A DNA stretch of 9,938 bases from an uncultured Bacteroidales bacterium. GTDB taxonomy: Bacteria; Bacteroidota; Bacteroidia; Bacteroidales; Bacteroidaceae. The notes beneath the pieces were generated by a model. The model did not search any database, was not told the DNA's origin, and worked only from the letters and a program-made list of their open reading frames with translations. The position numbers and the translations under genes were made by a program. Shown here piece by piece: positions 1 to 6,844 of the stretch; positions within the stretch are counted from its first letter, which is position 1; each line of letters starts with the position of its first letter. The stretch lies in NCBI GenBank assembly GCA_937901185.1, contig CALCHR010000194.1:1-9938 (forward strand), written 5' to 3'.

Positions 1-370
1 TGACGACTACGACACCCCCGACGGCTCTTGCATCCGCGACTTCATCTACGTCATCGACTTGGCTAAGGCCCACGTAGCTGCTATGGCTCGCATCCTTGAA
101 GGTAAGAACGAAGACCCCGTAGAAATCTACAACGTAGGTACCGGTAAGGGTGTCAGCGTATTCGAGCTTATCAACACCTTCGAGAAGTGCACCGGTGTGA
201 AGCTCAACTACAAGGTGGTAGCCCGTCGTTCCGGCGACATTGAGAAAGTTTGGGGCAATGTAGACAAAGCGAACCAGAAACTTGGCTGGAAGGCGGTACA
301 CACCCTCGAAGAATCACTCTCCACAGCTTGGAACTGGCAGCTTGAGCTCCGCAAGCGTGGCATCATGTAA
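1..370 (+). CDS. galE: UDP-glucose 4-epimerase, C-terminal part (5'-truncated by window edge)
   Basis: GalE interconverts UDP-glucose and UDP-galactose in the cytoplasm (Leloir pathway, precursor supply for surface glycans). The reading frame is open from base 2, so the true start lies upstream; the TTG at 59 is internal. The 122 visible codons are about the last third of a family member of roughly 340 residues. The visible start, DDYDTPDGSCIRDFIYVIDL, carries the conserved GalE segment (YDTPDGT-C-RDFIHV-DL in relatives) around the substrate site. It is followed by the typical EIYNVGTGKGVSVFEL stretch and a C-terminal region with RRSGDIEKVW and LGWKA. These separate GalE from other extended short-chain dehydrogenases. 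The Rossmann NAD site and the catalytic Tyr-x3-Lys lie outside the window. Codon use is strongly biased to C- or G-ending codons, suggesting high expression. The gene ends with TAA followed at once by a second TAA. Confidence 0.95.
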   Translation, partial: DDYDTPDGSCIRDFIYVIDLAKAHVAAMARILEGKNEDPVEIYNVGTGKGVSVFELINTFEKCTGVKLNYKVVARRSGDIEKVWGNVDKANQKLGWKAVHTLEESLSTAWNWQLELRKRGIM

Positions 371-381
371 TAAACAAAATG

Positions 382-420
382 GTTGGCACACGAGGGTTCT
401 ATCTCCGTGTGCCAACTTTT
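382..420 (+). terminator. Intrinsic terminator after galE
   Basis: An 11-bp perfect stem (GTTGGCACACG at 382-392 with CGTGTGCCAAC at 406-416) encloses a 13-nt loop and runs directly into TTTTATTATTA. It lies 12 nt past the galE stop, so galE transcription very probably ends here and nspC has its own promoter. Confidence 0.9.
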
Positions 421-505
421 ATTATTAGCCTAAACCCACATACGAAGAGAACAAAGACGGTACCATCGCCGCCTTTTTTATTTACACAACAAGCTAAACA
501 ATAAC

Positions 506-530
506 CACTTAAGCAATATAGCTTAAAGTG
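506..530 (+). promoter_or_regulatory. Stem-loop in the nspC leader
   Basis: CACTTAAGC (506-514) can pair with GCTTAAAGTG (521-530) around the loop AATATA, leaving one unpaired base. The hairpin ends 14 nt before the nspC ATG, so in mRNA it would sit beside or over the ribosome-entry region. No T-run follows, so it is not a terminator. I found no TAnnTTTG -7 box between the galE terminator and nspC; the promoter cannot be placed. A regulatory role is inference only. Confidence 0.3.
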
Positions 531-544
531 AAAAACGAAGAGCA

Positions 545-1678
545 ATGAACACACCCTATTATCTCATAGAAGAAGAAAAGCTACGCCGCAACCTATCGCT
601 CATTCGCAGCATTGCCGAAGAGGCCGGCGTGGAATTTATCCTTGCTTTTAAGGCTTTTGCCCTTTGGAAAACATTTCCCATCTTCCGCGAGTATATCACG
701 CACACCACAGCTTCAAGTGTTTACGAGGCTCGCTTGGCCTTGGAAGAGTTTGGCTCGAAAGCCCACACCTATAGTCCGGCTTACGAAGAAGGAACCTTCG
801 ACGAGATAGTGCGTTGCTCCAGCCACATCTCCTTCAACTCGCTTTCGCAATACGAGCGCTTCGCCTCAAAAGCCCAAGGTGTATCGTGCGGACTACGCAT
901 CAACCCCGAGTATAGCGAGATTGAAACCGAGCTCTACAACCCCTGCGCTCCCGGCTCGCGCTTCGGAGTTTTGGCTAAAGACCTGCCGGCAATTTTGCCC
1001 GAAAACATCGAGGGATTCCATTGCCATTGCCATTGCGAAAGTAGCAGTTACGCATTGGAGCACACATTGCAACACATTGAGGAGAAGTTTGGTAAATGGC
1101 TGGATAGCATCAAGTGGCTCAATCTGGGCGGCGGCCACCTCGTTACACGCAAGGACTACGATGTGCCCCACCTCATCGCTCTGCTCAAAGCCTTCCGCGC
1201 CAAGCATCCCGGCTTGCAGATTATTCTAGAGCCCGGTTCGGCTTTCGCTTGGCAAACCGGCCCGTTGGTGGCACAGGTGGTGGACGTGGTGGAGAACCAT
1301 GGCATCAAAACGGCCATTCTCAACGTGTCGTTCACCTGCCACATGCCCGATTGCTTGGAAATGCCTTATCATCCCGCCGTGCGTGGTGCCGAGACCTTGG
1401 CCGACGAGGACGCTCACGGACACGAAACGGAAGCCTGCGTTTATCGCTTGGGCGGCAACTCCTGCCTCTCTGGCGACTTCATGGGCTATTGGCGCTTCCC
1501 CGCTCCGCTCATGGTGGGCGACGTGGTGGTGTTTGAAGACATGATACACTACACCACCGTGAAGACCAATATGTTCAACGGCATCCACCATCCTTCCTTG
1601 GTGATGCAGCATACCGATGGAAGCCTTCAGTTGCTTCGCGAATATCGCTATGAGGACTACCGCGACCGTATAGACTAA
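545..1678 (+). CDS. nspC: Carboxynorspermidine/carboxyspermidine decarboxylase
   Basis: This PLP-dependent fold-III decarboxylase (alanine racemase/ornithine decarboxylase superfamily) removes CO2 from carboxyspermidine or carboxynorspermidine, the last step of the polyamine route that replaces S-adenosylmethionine decarboxylase in many gut bacteria. At 377 residues it is full length for the family. LAFKAFALW holds the probable PLP lysine K36. GLRINPE and the NPCAPGSRFGV segment are characteristic of NspC. FHCHCHCE at 158-165 occupies the barrel-strand histidine position. EPGSAFAW at 229-236 is the phosphate-binding region. GGNSCLSGD at 303-311 supplies the active-site Cys307 expected from the dimer partner. 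The ATG at 545 gives the normal N-terminus (TPYYLIEEEKL). The partner carboxyspermidine dehydrogenase is not in the window, so the pathway is split on the chromosome. Whether the physiological product is spermidine or norspermidine cannot be read from sequence; spermidine is usual in Bacteroidales. Confidence 0.95.
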   Translation: MNTPYYLIEEEKLRRNLSLIRSIAEEAGVEFILAFKAFALWKTFPIFREYITHTTASSVYEARLALEEFGSKAHTYSPAYEEGTFDEIVRCSSHISFNSLSQYERFASKAQGVSCGLRINPEYSEIETELYNPCAPGSRFGVLAKDLPAILPENIEGFHCHCHCESSSYALEHTLQHIEEKFGKWLDSIKWLNLGGGHLVTRKDYDVPHLIALLKAFRAKHPGLQIILEPGSAFAWQTGPLVAQVVDVVENHGIKTAILNVSFTCHMPDCLEMPYHPAVRGAETLADEDAHGHETEACVYRLGGNSCLSGDFMGYWRFPAPLMVGDVVVFEDMIHYTTVKTNMFNGIHHPSLVMQHTDGSLQLLREYRYEDYRDRID

Positions 1679-1716
1679 AGATTTAATTTAACAAGCATAA
1701 ATCACAGAATTACAAT

Positions 1717-2154
1717 ATGTATAAGAATAAAAAAGTACCGGCACATTTCGCGTTCTGCTTCCAACAGGGATGCGCGAAAGAAGCCACCTGCCTACACAAA
1801 CTGGCTTGCCAATATGTGGAGAAAGAGAAGCAGCAAATCATCTGCGTCAACCCGCTCCACGTAGAAGGCCAAGAGGGCGAACACTGCCCATGTTATGAAG
1901 AAACTGTTCAGGTAGAAATGGCGCGCGGTTTTCTCAACGCACTCGGCACAGTGCCGTCGGCCAAAGTGGAAACTGTAGCCCAAGAACTCATCAAGAAGTT
2001 CAACCGCTCCTACTACTACCGCATGCGCAAGGGAACAATGCCCATCACTCCCTCTCAGCAGGAAGTGATTGCCCAAGTGCTTATCAAAGCCGGCGCACCT
2101 GCTCCCATCGTCTTTGATAGCTACGAAACCGACTATTTGTGGGACAGAGAATAA
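1717..2154 (+). CDS. Small Cys-rich hypothetical protein (DUF6078-like)
   Basis: A 145-residue cytoplasmic protein with no signal peptide or membrane segment. It resembles a Bacteroidales-restricted uncharacterised family that I recall as DUF6078; that name is from memory, not a search. The N-terminal 60 residues hold seven cysteines (C14, C19, C25, C31, C43, C57, C59) plus H27, H48 and H56, ending in CPCY, a layout that suggests metal binding or an Fe-S site. The C-terminal half (about 65-130) looks helical and carries a basic patch, FNRSYYYRMRKG, followed by MPITPSQQEVIAQVLIKAG. This is loosely like the recognition-helix part of small helix-turn-helix proteins, but the likeness is weak. The ATG lies 38 nt after nspC, so cotranscription is possible. 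An array of dyad elements starts 20 nt beyond its stop. Function is unknown. Confidence 0.8.
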   Translation: MYKNKKVPAHFAFCFQQGCAKEATCLHKLACQYVEKEKQQIICVNPLHVEGQEGEHCPCYEETVQVEMARGFLNALGTVPSAKVETVAQELIKKFNRSYYYRMRKGTMPITPSQQEVIAQVLIKAGAPAPIVFDSYETDYLWDRE

Positions 2155-2174
2155 GTTCTCTGCGTTTCTGCAAA

Positions 2175-2276
2175 TGTCAATCGCGTTGACACTTTTGTAT
2201 CATGCACTTGAGAAAAAAATTTCATGCGCTTGAAATTTGTGTTTCATGCGCATGACACTGGAGTGTCAAGCCTTGA
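2175..2276. repeat. Array of five dyad elements with 22-bp spacing
   Basis: Five TCA...TGA-type inverted elements stand in a row. Unit 1 is TGTCAA-TCGCG-TTGACA (2175-2191). Unit 2 is TCATGCACTTGA (2200-2211). Unit 3 is TCATGCGCTTGA (2222-2233), extended by AAATT/AATTT flanks into an inverted repeat at 2217-2238 with a single mismatch. Unit 4 is TCATGCGCATGA (2244-2255), a perfect palindrome. Unit 5 is TCAAGCCTTGA (2266-2276). Their centres lie at 2183, 2205.5, 2227.5, 2249.5 and 2271, i.e. steps of 22.5, 22, 22 and 21.5 bp, about two helical turns. No sixth unit is evident on either side. Unit 1 plus the following CTTTT could also act as a weak terminator for the gene at 1717. The remaining 122 nt up to the acetyltransferase start (2277-2398) show an AT-rich stretch (TATAATATAACTATA) but no clear -7 box. 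Operator array or structured RNA are both open. Confidence 0.7.
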
Positions 2277-2398
2277 AAAAACTCTCGACACGTACCTATG
2301 GCTTTTCAGAAAAGGTGGGCATATCAGAAAATACACATCAAACGTCTGCTTACAGCCTCCTATAATATAACTATACCACACAAAATCACAGAGCTAAG

Positions 2399-2965
2399 AT
2401 GACCGAGAAAGAGAAAATGCTCCAACAGATGCTCTATAATGCCAACTATGATGCAGAACTCATTGAGGAGCGACGCCTGGCCAAGGAGCTTTGTTACGAC
2501 TACAATGCACTGCGCCCTTCGGATGAAGAAGAACAACAGGAGTTGCTGGGCAAACTACTTGGAAAGAAAGGAAAGGGTTGTTGCATTCTGGCCCCATTCT
2601 GGTGCGACTATGGATATAACATAGAAGTGGGCGACAACTTTTTTGCCAACCACAACATGGTTATCCTTGACGGAGCGAAGGTAACCTTTGGCAACAACGT
2701 GTTTATCGCACCCAATTGCGGTTTCTATACCGCCGGCCACCCCATCGATGCTCAACAACGCAATGCCGGAATCGAATACGCCTACCCCATCACCGTGGGC
2801 AACGACGTGTGGATAGGTGCCGGCGCACAAATTATGCCGGGCGTTAGCATTGGCAACAACGTGGTTATCGGCTCTGGAAGTATTGTCACCAAAGACATCC
2901 CCGACAATAGCGTAGCCGTAGGAAACCCCTGCCGCGTCATTCGAGCAATAGATAAATGCGAATAA
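2399..2965 (+). CDS. maa: Maltose/galactoside-type sugar O-acetyltransferase
   Basis: A cytoplasmic acetyl-CoA-dependent O-acetyltransferase of the LacA/Maa/NodL group, which transfers acetyl to a hydroxyl of a sugar. Residues 1 to about 55 form the Maa cap (TEKEKMLQQMLYNANYDAEL, then an acidic helix). From about 60 on the chain is a left-handed beta-helix of hexapeptide repeats, e.g. IEVGDNFFANHNMVIL, VTFGNNVFIAPN, ITVGNDVWIGAGAQIMPGV and IGNNVVIGSGSIVTKD. The catalytic histidine is H114 in FYTAGHP, and the family end NSVAVGNPCRVIR is intact. Length (188) is normal. The start at 2399 is favoured over M7 because TEKEKM is the usual N-terminus. The true acceptor sugar is unknown; lacA-like naming would be equally fair. 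The gene lies 122 nt after the dyad array and 26 nt before the OPT transporter, so it may head a three-gene transcript. Confidence 0.92.
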   Translation: MTEKEKMLQQMLYNANYDAELIEERRLAKELCYDYNALRPSDEEEQQELLGKLLGKKGKGCCILAPFWCDYGYNIEVGDNFFANHNMVILDGAKVTFGNNVFIAPNCGFYTAGHPIDAQQRNAGIEYAYPITVGNDVWIGAGAQIMPGVSIGNNVVIGSGSIVTKDIPDNSVAVGNPCRVIRAIDKCE

Positions 2966-2991
2966 ATTACTAATTAAATACTATACAACCA

Positions 2992-4956
2992 ATGAAAGAA
3001 ACCAATCTTCCCGACAACGCTTTCCGCGAACTGCGCGAGGGCGAAGAGTACACTCCGCTGATGAAACCGGAGCGCACGTACAGAGAAGTAACCCCGTGGA
3101 GCATCTTCTGGGGGATCCTGATGGCAGTTATATTCTCGGCCGCCACGGCTTTTTTGGGTCTAAAAGTGGGCCAAGTGTTCGAGGCCGCCATACCCATTAC
3201 CATTATTGCAGTAGGCCTTTCCGGAGGTATACATCGCAAGGACCCCTTGGGCGAGAACGTCATCATCCAGAGCATCGGTGCCTGTTCAGGTATGATTGTG
3301 GCCGGTGCCATCTTCACCCTGCCCGCGCTCTACATCCTGCAATCTAAGTACCCAGAAATTACCGTTGACTTCTTCCAGGTGTTTATGGCCTCGTTGCTCG
3401 GCGGTGTGCTCGGCATTCTCTTCCTCATCCCCTTCCGCAAGTATTTTGTGAAGGACATGCACGGCAAATATCCCTTCCCCGAAGCTACAGCCTCTACGCA
3501 GGTGTTGCTCTCCGGAGAGAAGAGCGGTAGCCAGACCAAGCCCCTCTTGGTGGCCGGACTCATCGGTGGACTCTACGACTTTGCCGTGGCTTCTTACGGC
3601 GCTTGGAGCGAAAACTTCACCAGCCGAGTAACAGAGATGGGTTGTACCTTTGCAGAGAAGACAAAACTGATGTTCAGCATCAATACCAGCGCTGCATTGC
3701 TCGGTATGGGTTACATCGTAGGCTTGAAGTATGCCGCCATCATTTGTGCAGGCTCTGTAGCCGTGTGGTGGCTCATCGTTCCCGGCATCGCCCTGCTCTT
3801 CCCTGAAGTTGAAGTAACAGGAGGAGTGACAGCTGCTGCAGCTTCGCCCGAACAAATCTTCGGCTATGCCAAGAGCATTGGTATCGGAGGTATCGCCATG
3901 GCCGGTATCATCGGTGTGATTAAGAGCTGGGGCGTTATCAAAAGCGCTTTCGGGCTTGTAGGTAAGATTTTCAAAAGTGCTGCTGCCGAGGAACAAACCG
4001 TTCGCACGCAGAAAGACCTTTCTATGAAGATTATTGCCATCGGTGCACTGCTGACCATCGTTATCACTACGCTTTTCTTCTACTTCGGCGTGATGGGCGG
4101 CAACCTCTTGTTCACCGTTGTGGGCATCCTCATCGTGGCCATTATCTCTTTCCTCTTTACCACCGTAGCCGCCAATGCGATTGCGATTGTAGGTTCTAAC
4201 CCCGTGAGTGGAATGACCCTGATGACCCTTATCTTGTCGTCTATCATCATGGTGCTGGTGGGCCTTAAAGGTACTGGCGGAATGGTGGCAGCCCTTATTA
4301 TGGGCGGCGTTGTATGTACGGCTCTTTCTAGCGCCGGAGCTTTTATCACCGACTTGAAAATCGGCTACTGGCTTGGCTCAACTCCCAAATATCAAGAGAC
4401 TTATAAATTCCTCGGCATCCTTGTCAGCGCAGCCACCGTGGGCGGCGTCATCATGATGCTGAACAAGGCTTACGGCTTTACACCCGACAACTCCGACGTG
4501 ATGGCAGCACCCCAAGCTCGTGCTATGGCGGCCGTCATTGAACCGTTGATGTCAGGCCAAGGCGCACCCTGGTTGCTTTACGGCATTGGTGCAGTGCTCG
4601 CCATCGTACTGAACGCTTGCGGCATCTCTGCGCTCGCCTTTGCCCTCGGTATGTTCATCCCCTTGCAACTCAACTTGCCGCTCATCGTGGGCGGTGCCGT
4701 AAACTGGTATGTGAATAGCCGTAGCAAGGATGCAGAAGTGAACCGCTTGCGCAACGAGAAGGGTACCTTGCTCGCCTCTGGCTTCATCGCCGGAGGAGCG
4801 TTGATGGGAGTAGTAAGTGCCTGCTTACAATTCTTCAAAATCAACCTAACTATTCCCGGATGGGGAGAGACCACAGGTGCCGAATGGCTCTCACTTGGCA
4901 TGTACTTGGTATTGATTGGCTACTTGACCAAAGCGTCGATGTCTGTTAAACAATAA
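2992..4956 (+). CDS. OPT-family oligopeptide transporter
   Basis: An inner-membrane secondary transporter of the OPT superfamily, in the bacterial oligopeptide-type branch (TIGR00733-like). Members take up short peptides or metal chelates, probably driven by protons; the substrate here is not deducible. The 654 residues match the usual length. After a short polar N-terminus (1-33) many hydrophobic segments follow. Family signatures are AFLGLKVGQVFEAAIPITI near 53-71, KYPFPEATASTQVLLSGEKSG at 159-179, GSNPVSGMT at 401-409, TDLKIGYWLGSTPKYQ at 453-468, and the C-terminal FALGMFIPLQLNLPLIVGG region. The ATG at 2992 gives the expected soluble leader before the first membrane segment. The gap to the upstream gene is 26 nt and to the downstream antiporter 11 nt, with no terminator in either. 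GC is high and codon use strongly biased, much more so than in the antiporter that follows, suggesting strong expression. Confidence 0.93.
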   Translation: MKETNLPDNAFRELREGEEYTPLMKPERTYREVTPWSIFWGILMAVIFSAATAFLGLKVGQVFEAAIPITIIAVGLSGGIHRKDPLGENVIIQSIGACSGMIVAGAIFTLPALYILQSKYPEITVDFFQVFMASLLGGVLGILFLIPFRKYFVKDMHGKYPFPEATASTQVLLSGEKSGSQTKPLLVAGLIGGLYDFAVASYGAWSENFTSRVTEMGCTFAEKTKLMFSINTSAALLGMGYIVGLKYAAIICAGSVAVWWLIVPGIALLFPEVEVTGGVTAAAASPEQIFGYAKSIGIGGIAMAGIIGVIKSWGVIKSAFGLVGKIFKSAAAEEQTVRTQKDLSMKIIAIGALLTIVITTLFFYFGVMGGNLLFTVVGILIVAIISFLFTTVAANAIAIVGSNPVSGMTLMTLILSSIIMVLVGLKGTGGMVAALIMGGVVCTALSSAGAFITDLKIGYWLGSTPKYQETYKFLGILVSAATVGGVIMMLNKAYGFTPDNSDVMAAPQARAMAAVIEPLMSGQGAPWLLYGIGAVLAIVLNACGISALAFALGMFIPLQLNLPLIVGGAVNWYVNSRSKDAEVNRLRNEKGTLLASGFIAGGALMGVVSACLQFFKINLTIPGWGETTGAEWLSLGMYLVLIGYLTKASMSVKQ

Positions 4957-4967
4957 AAATATATTCA

Positions 4968-6452
4968 ATGACTTACTTCACCTCAGAAAACGTCCTCTTT
5001 GTAGGCTCCATTCTGATTTTTTGCAGTATACTCATCACCAAAGCAGGAGGTCGTTTCGGCCTTCCTGCCTTGTTGTTATTCCTGGTAGCCGGTATGCTAT
5101 TTGGGAGTGACGGTCTTGGCATTGAATTTGACAATGTGGGACAAGCACAATTCATCGGTATGGTGGCGCTTTGTGTAATCCTCTTTACCGGTGGTATAGA
5201 AACAAAACTTAGTGAAATCAGACCCGTCATGGGACCGGGACTGACTTTAGCCACCATAGGAGTTCTGCTCACAACGGTCATCACCGGTGCTTTTATATAT
5301 TCTCTCTCCTATTGGGAATGGCTCTCATTTGAACTTCCTTTGGTTGCTTGTTTCTTGCTGGCCGCCACCATGTCTTCTACAGACTCTGCATCTGTCTTCA
5401 ACCTACTAAGAGGAAAAGGCATCAACCTAAAGAACAACATGCAACCCATGCTTGAACTGGAAAGCGGAAGTAATGACCCCATGGCCTATATTCTCACCAT
5501 TGTACTGATTCAGCTAACGTTAGCCATTGACGCTTCCGGCGCGGAGCAGGTGCAAACATCCGAACTTGTAGTCAATTCCTTAAAGATTCTGATGCAACAG
5601 TTTGCCATCGGCACAATGCTGGGTTTAGGTGTAGGTTATGCTACGGTATGGTTTATGAAGAAGATTGAGATAAACAACATACCGCTCTACTCCATCATGC
5701 TTATGAGTATCGTATTCTTCTCATTCGCTATGACAGACATGCTCGGAGGTAACGGATATTTGGCCGTATACATCGCCGGAATTGTAGTTGGAAACAACAA
5801 TATTAAAGGACGAAAGCAAGTATTGTCTTTCTTCGATGGTATGACCTGGATTGTACAAATCGGTATGTTTTTGGTATTGGGACTATTGGTAAATCCGAGC
5901 GAAATGTGGAAAACTACACTTGCCGCATTACTCATCGGATTATTTATGATGCTTGCCGCCCGTCCTTTGAGCATCTTCATCTCTCTATTACCTTTTAAGG
6001 AGATTTCCGTACGCTCCAAACTCTTTATTTCATGGGTAGGTCTTCGTGGTGCTGTTCCCATCATCTTTGCCACCTACCCCGTAGTACAGCACGTGCCGGG
6101 TAGCAATGCTATTTTCAATATTGTATTTTTCATCACCCTACTCTCTTTAGTGATACAAGGAAGTACGATAGTGGCAGCAGCCAAGAAATTCAAACTGCTG
6201 CTTCCTACGGCAGAAAAGAACCAGTTTGACGTAGACTTCCCGGAAGAAGCCGGCCAGCAGACAGAAACGACCATTACCCAGGAAATGATAAACCAAAAAG
6301 GAAATACGCTAAAAGATTTACAACTTCCCCATGGAGTTTTAGTGGTATTCATCAAACGCAATGATAAATATATCATACCGTATGGAGGAATCATACTCCA
6401 ACCTGGCGACCACTTGTTGATGATTGCCAGCTCAGAGGTAGAAAAGGCATAA
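4968..6452 (+). CDS. nhaP2: K+/H+ antiporter, NhaP2/CvrA type, with C-terminal TrkA-C (RCK_C) domain
   Basis: A cation:proton antiporter of the inner membrane that exchanges cytoplasmic K+ (possibly Na+) for protons in pH and volume control. The first 405 residues are a CPA-type membrane domain beginning FGLPALLLFLVAGMLFGSDG (30-49). It contains STDSASVF around D139, LESGSNDPMAY with the expected cation-site pair N169/D170, GGNGYLAVYIAG at 260-271 and SWVGLRGAVPI at 355-365. From about residue 420 a soluble tail ends in LPHGVLVVFIKRND...IIPYGGIILQPGDHLLMIAS, a TrkA-C fold that in relatives binds regulators and gates transport. No TrkA-N (nucleotide-binding) domain is present, as is usual for NhaP2. 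At 494 residues it is complete. It begins 11 nt after the OPT gene, implying translation from the same mRNA. Ion choice cannot be told from sequence. Confidence 0.92.
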   Translation: MTYFTSENVLFVGSILIFCSILITKAGGRFGLPALLLFLVAGMLFGSDGLGIEFDNVGQAQFIGMVALCVILFTGGIETKLSEIRPVMGPGLTLATIGVLLTTVITGAFIYSLSYWEWLSFELPLVACFLLAATMSSTDSASVFNLLRGKGINLKNNMQPMLELESGSNDPMAYILTIVLIQLTLAIDASGAEQVQTSELVVNSLKILMQQFAIGTMLGLGVGYATVWFMKKIEINNIPLYSIMLMSIVFFSFAMTDMLGGNGYLAVYIAGIVVGNNNIKGRKQVLSFFDGMTWIVQIGMFLVLGLLVNPSEMWKTTLAALLIGLFMMLAARPLSIFISLLPFKEISVRSKLFISWVGLRGAVPIIFATYPVVQHVPGSNAIFNIVFFITLLSLVIQGSTIVAAAKKFKLLLPTAEKNQFDVDFPEEAGQQTETTITQEMINQKGNTLKDLQLPHGVLVVFIKRNDKYIIPYGGIILQPGDHLLMIASSEVEKA

Positions 6453-6474
6453 CATTGCTATTACCACTATCTAT

Positions 6475-6508
6475 AAAAAAGCAGAAATCCGCGGATTTCT
6501 GCTTTTTT
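6475..6508. terminator. Perfect-palindrome, bidirectional-capable terminator
   Basis: A6 (6475-6480), an 11-bp half GCAGAAATCCG, its exact complement CGGATTTCTGC (together 6481-6502) and T6 (6503-6508) form a 34-bp perfect inverted repeat, 22 nt after the antiporter stop. It should end transcription on the + strand and, by symmetry, could do so on the - strand, though no - strand gene lies nearby. It closes the maa-OPT-nhaP2 group. Confidence 0.92.
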
Positions 6509-6844
6509 GTTACATTTAGGATAACCCTTTGAGATATGCGAGAAAGATCACACATTTTTTGTATGTGTATAACCTAGTCCTCACGCATGTTCTACACTAA
6601 AAGTTCTATTTCTGAGAAGAACTTTACTTCGAACATCTTATTTTCTTCATATTATGATTAAATTTGCACAATCAGTGGAGTCTTTCTTAAAAAGACGTGT
6701 ACACCATCAACACGAAAATTTTATCACTACACATCCCAAAAAGAATTGGAATATGCTTCAAAATAATGGCATATTTGTCTTAATGAATAACTAGAAGGAG
6801 CTTTATCTATTTAAAAGATTCTGAAATCAAACAAAAAAAAGAAT
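6509..6844. other. AT-rich intergenic region before the lipoprotein gene
   Basis: These 336 nt hold no convincing gene. Visible items: a hairpin AAAGTTCT (6600-6607) / AGAACTTT (6618-6625) with a 10-nt loop; a small hairpin ACACAT (6550-6555) / ATGTGT (6563-6568); a perfect TAAATTTG -7-like box at 6659-6666 with no good -33 partner; a second promoter candidate nearer the gene (separate entry); and a purine-rich AGAAGGAG at 6793-6800 that resembles a Shine-Dalgarno site but has no start codon at a useful distance. Confidence 0.6.
6745..6777 (+). promoter_or_regulatory. Candidate Bacteroidetes promoter for the lipoprotein-helicase pair
   Basis: CATATTTG (6770-6777) differs by one base from the TAnnTTTG -7 consensus, and ATTG (6745-6748) by one base from the TTTG -33 box, with 21 bp between them, inside the usual 19-21 range. 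Transcription would start near 6784, giving a leader of about 60 nt before the ATG at 6845. The competing TAAATTTG at 6659-6666 fits the -7 box better but lacks a -33 element. Neither is proven. Confidence 0.35.

Noticed and set aside
879..1612. Long overlapping frames on both strands inside nspC (e.g. + 879-1229, + 1114-1536, - 1226-1612).
   Set aside because: They are side effects of C-ending codon bias in nspC, which itself has every family motif; the alternative products show no recognisable fold.
2186..2214. TTGACA at 2186-2191 as a sigma70-type -35 box.
   Set aside because: It is one arm of dyad unit 1, no TATAAT lies 16-18 bp downstream, and Bacteroidetes promoters do not use this consensus.
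2175..2276. CRISPR array (regularly spaced repeats).
   Set aside because: A repeat of about 12 bp with 10-bp intervals is far too short for repeat-spacer units, and there are no cas genes.
3286..3996. A 236-codon - strand frame inside the OPT transporter gene.
   Set aside because: It is antisense to a clear membrane transporter; its His/Glu-rich product is the usual mirror of hydrophobic codons and has no family signature.
6654..6794. A 46-codon + strand reading frame (starts MIKFAQSVES, ends at TAG 6792-6794) in the intergenic region.
   Set aside because: No ribosome site, no recognisable motif and unremarkable composition; candidate promoter elements (TAAATTTG, CATATTTG) fall inside it. 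It looks like a chance frame in AT-rich DNA.
6793..6800. AGAAGGAG as the ribosome site of the lipoprotein gene.
   Set aside because: It is 44 nt from the ATG at 6845, and no start codon lies 5-12 nt after it.
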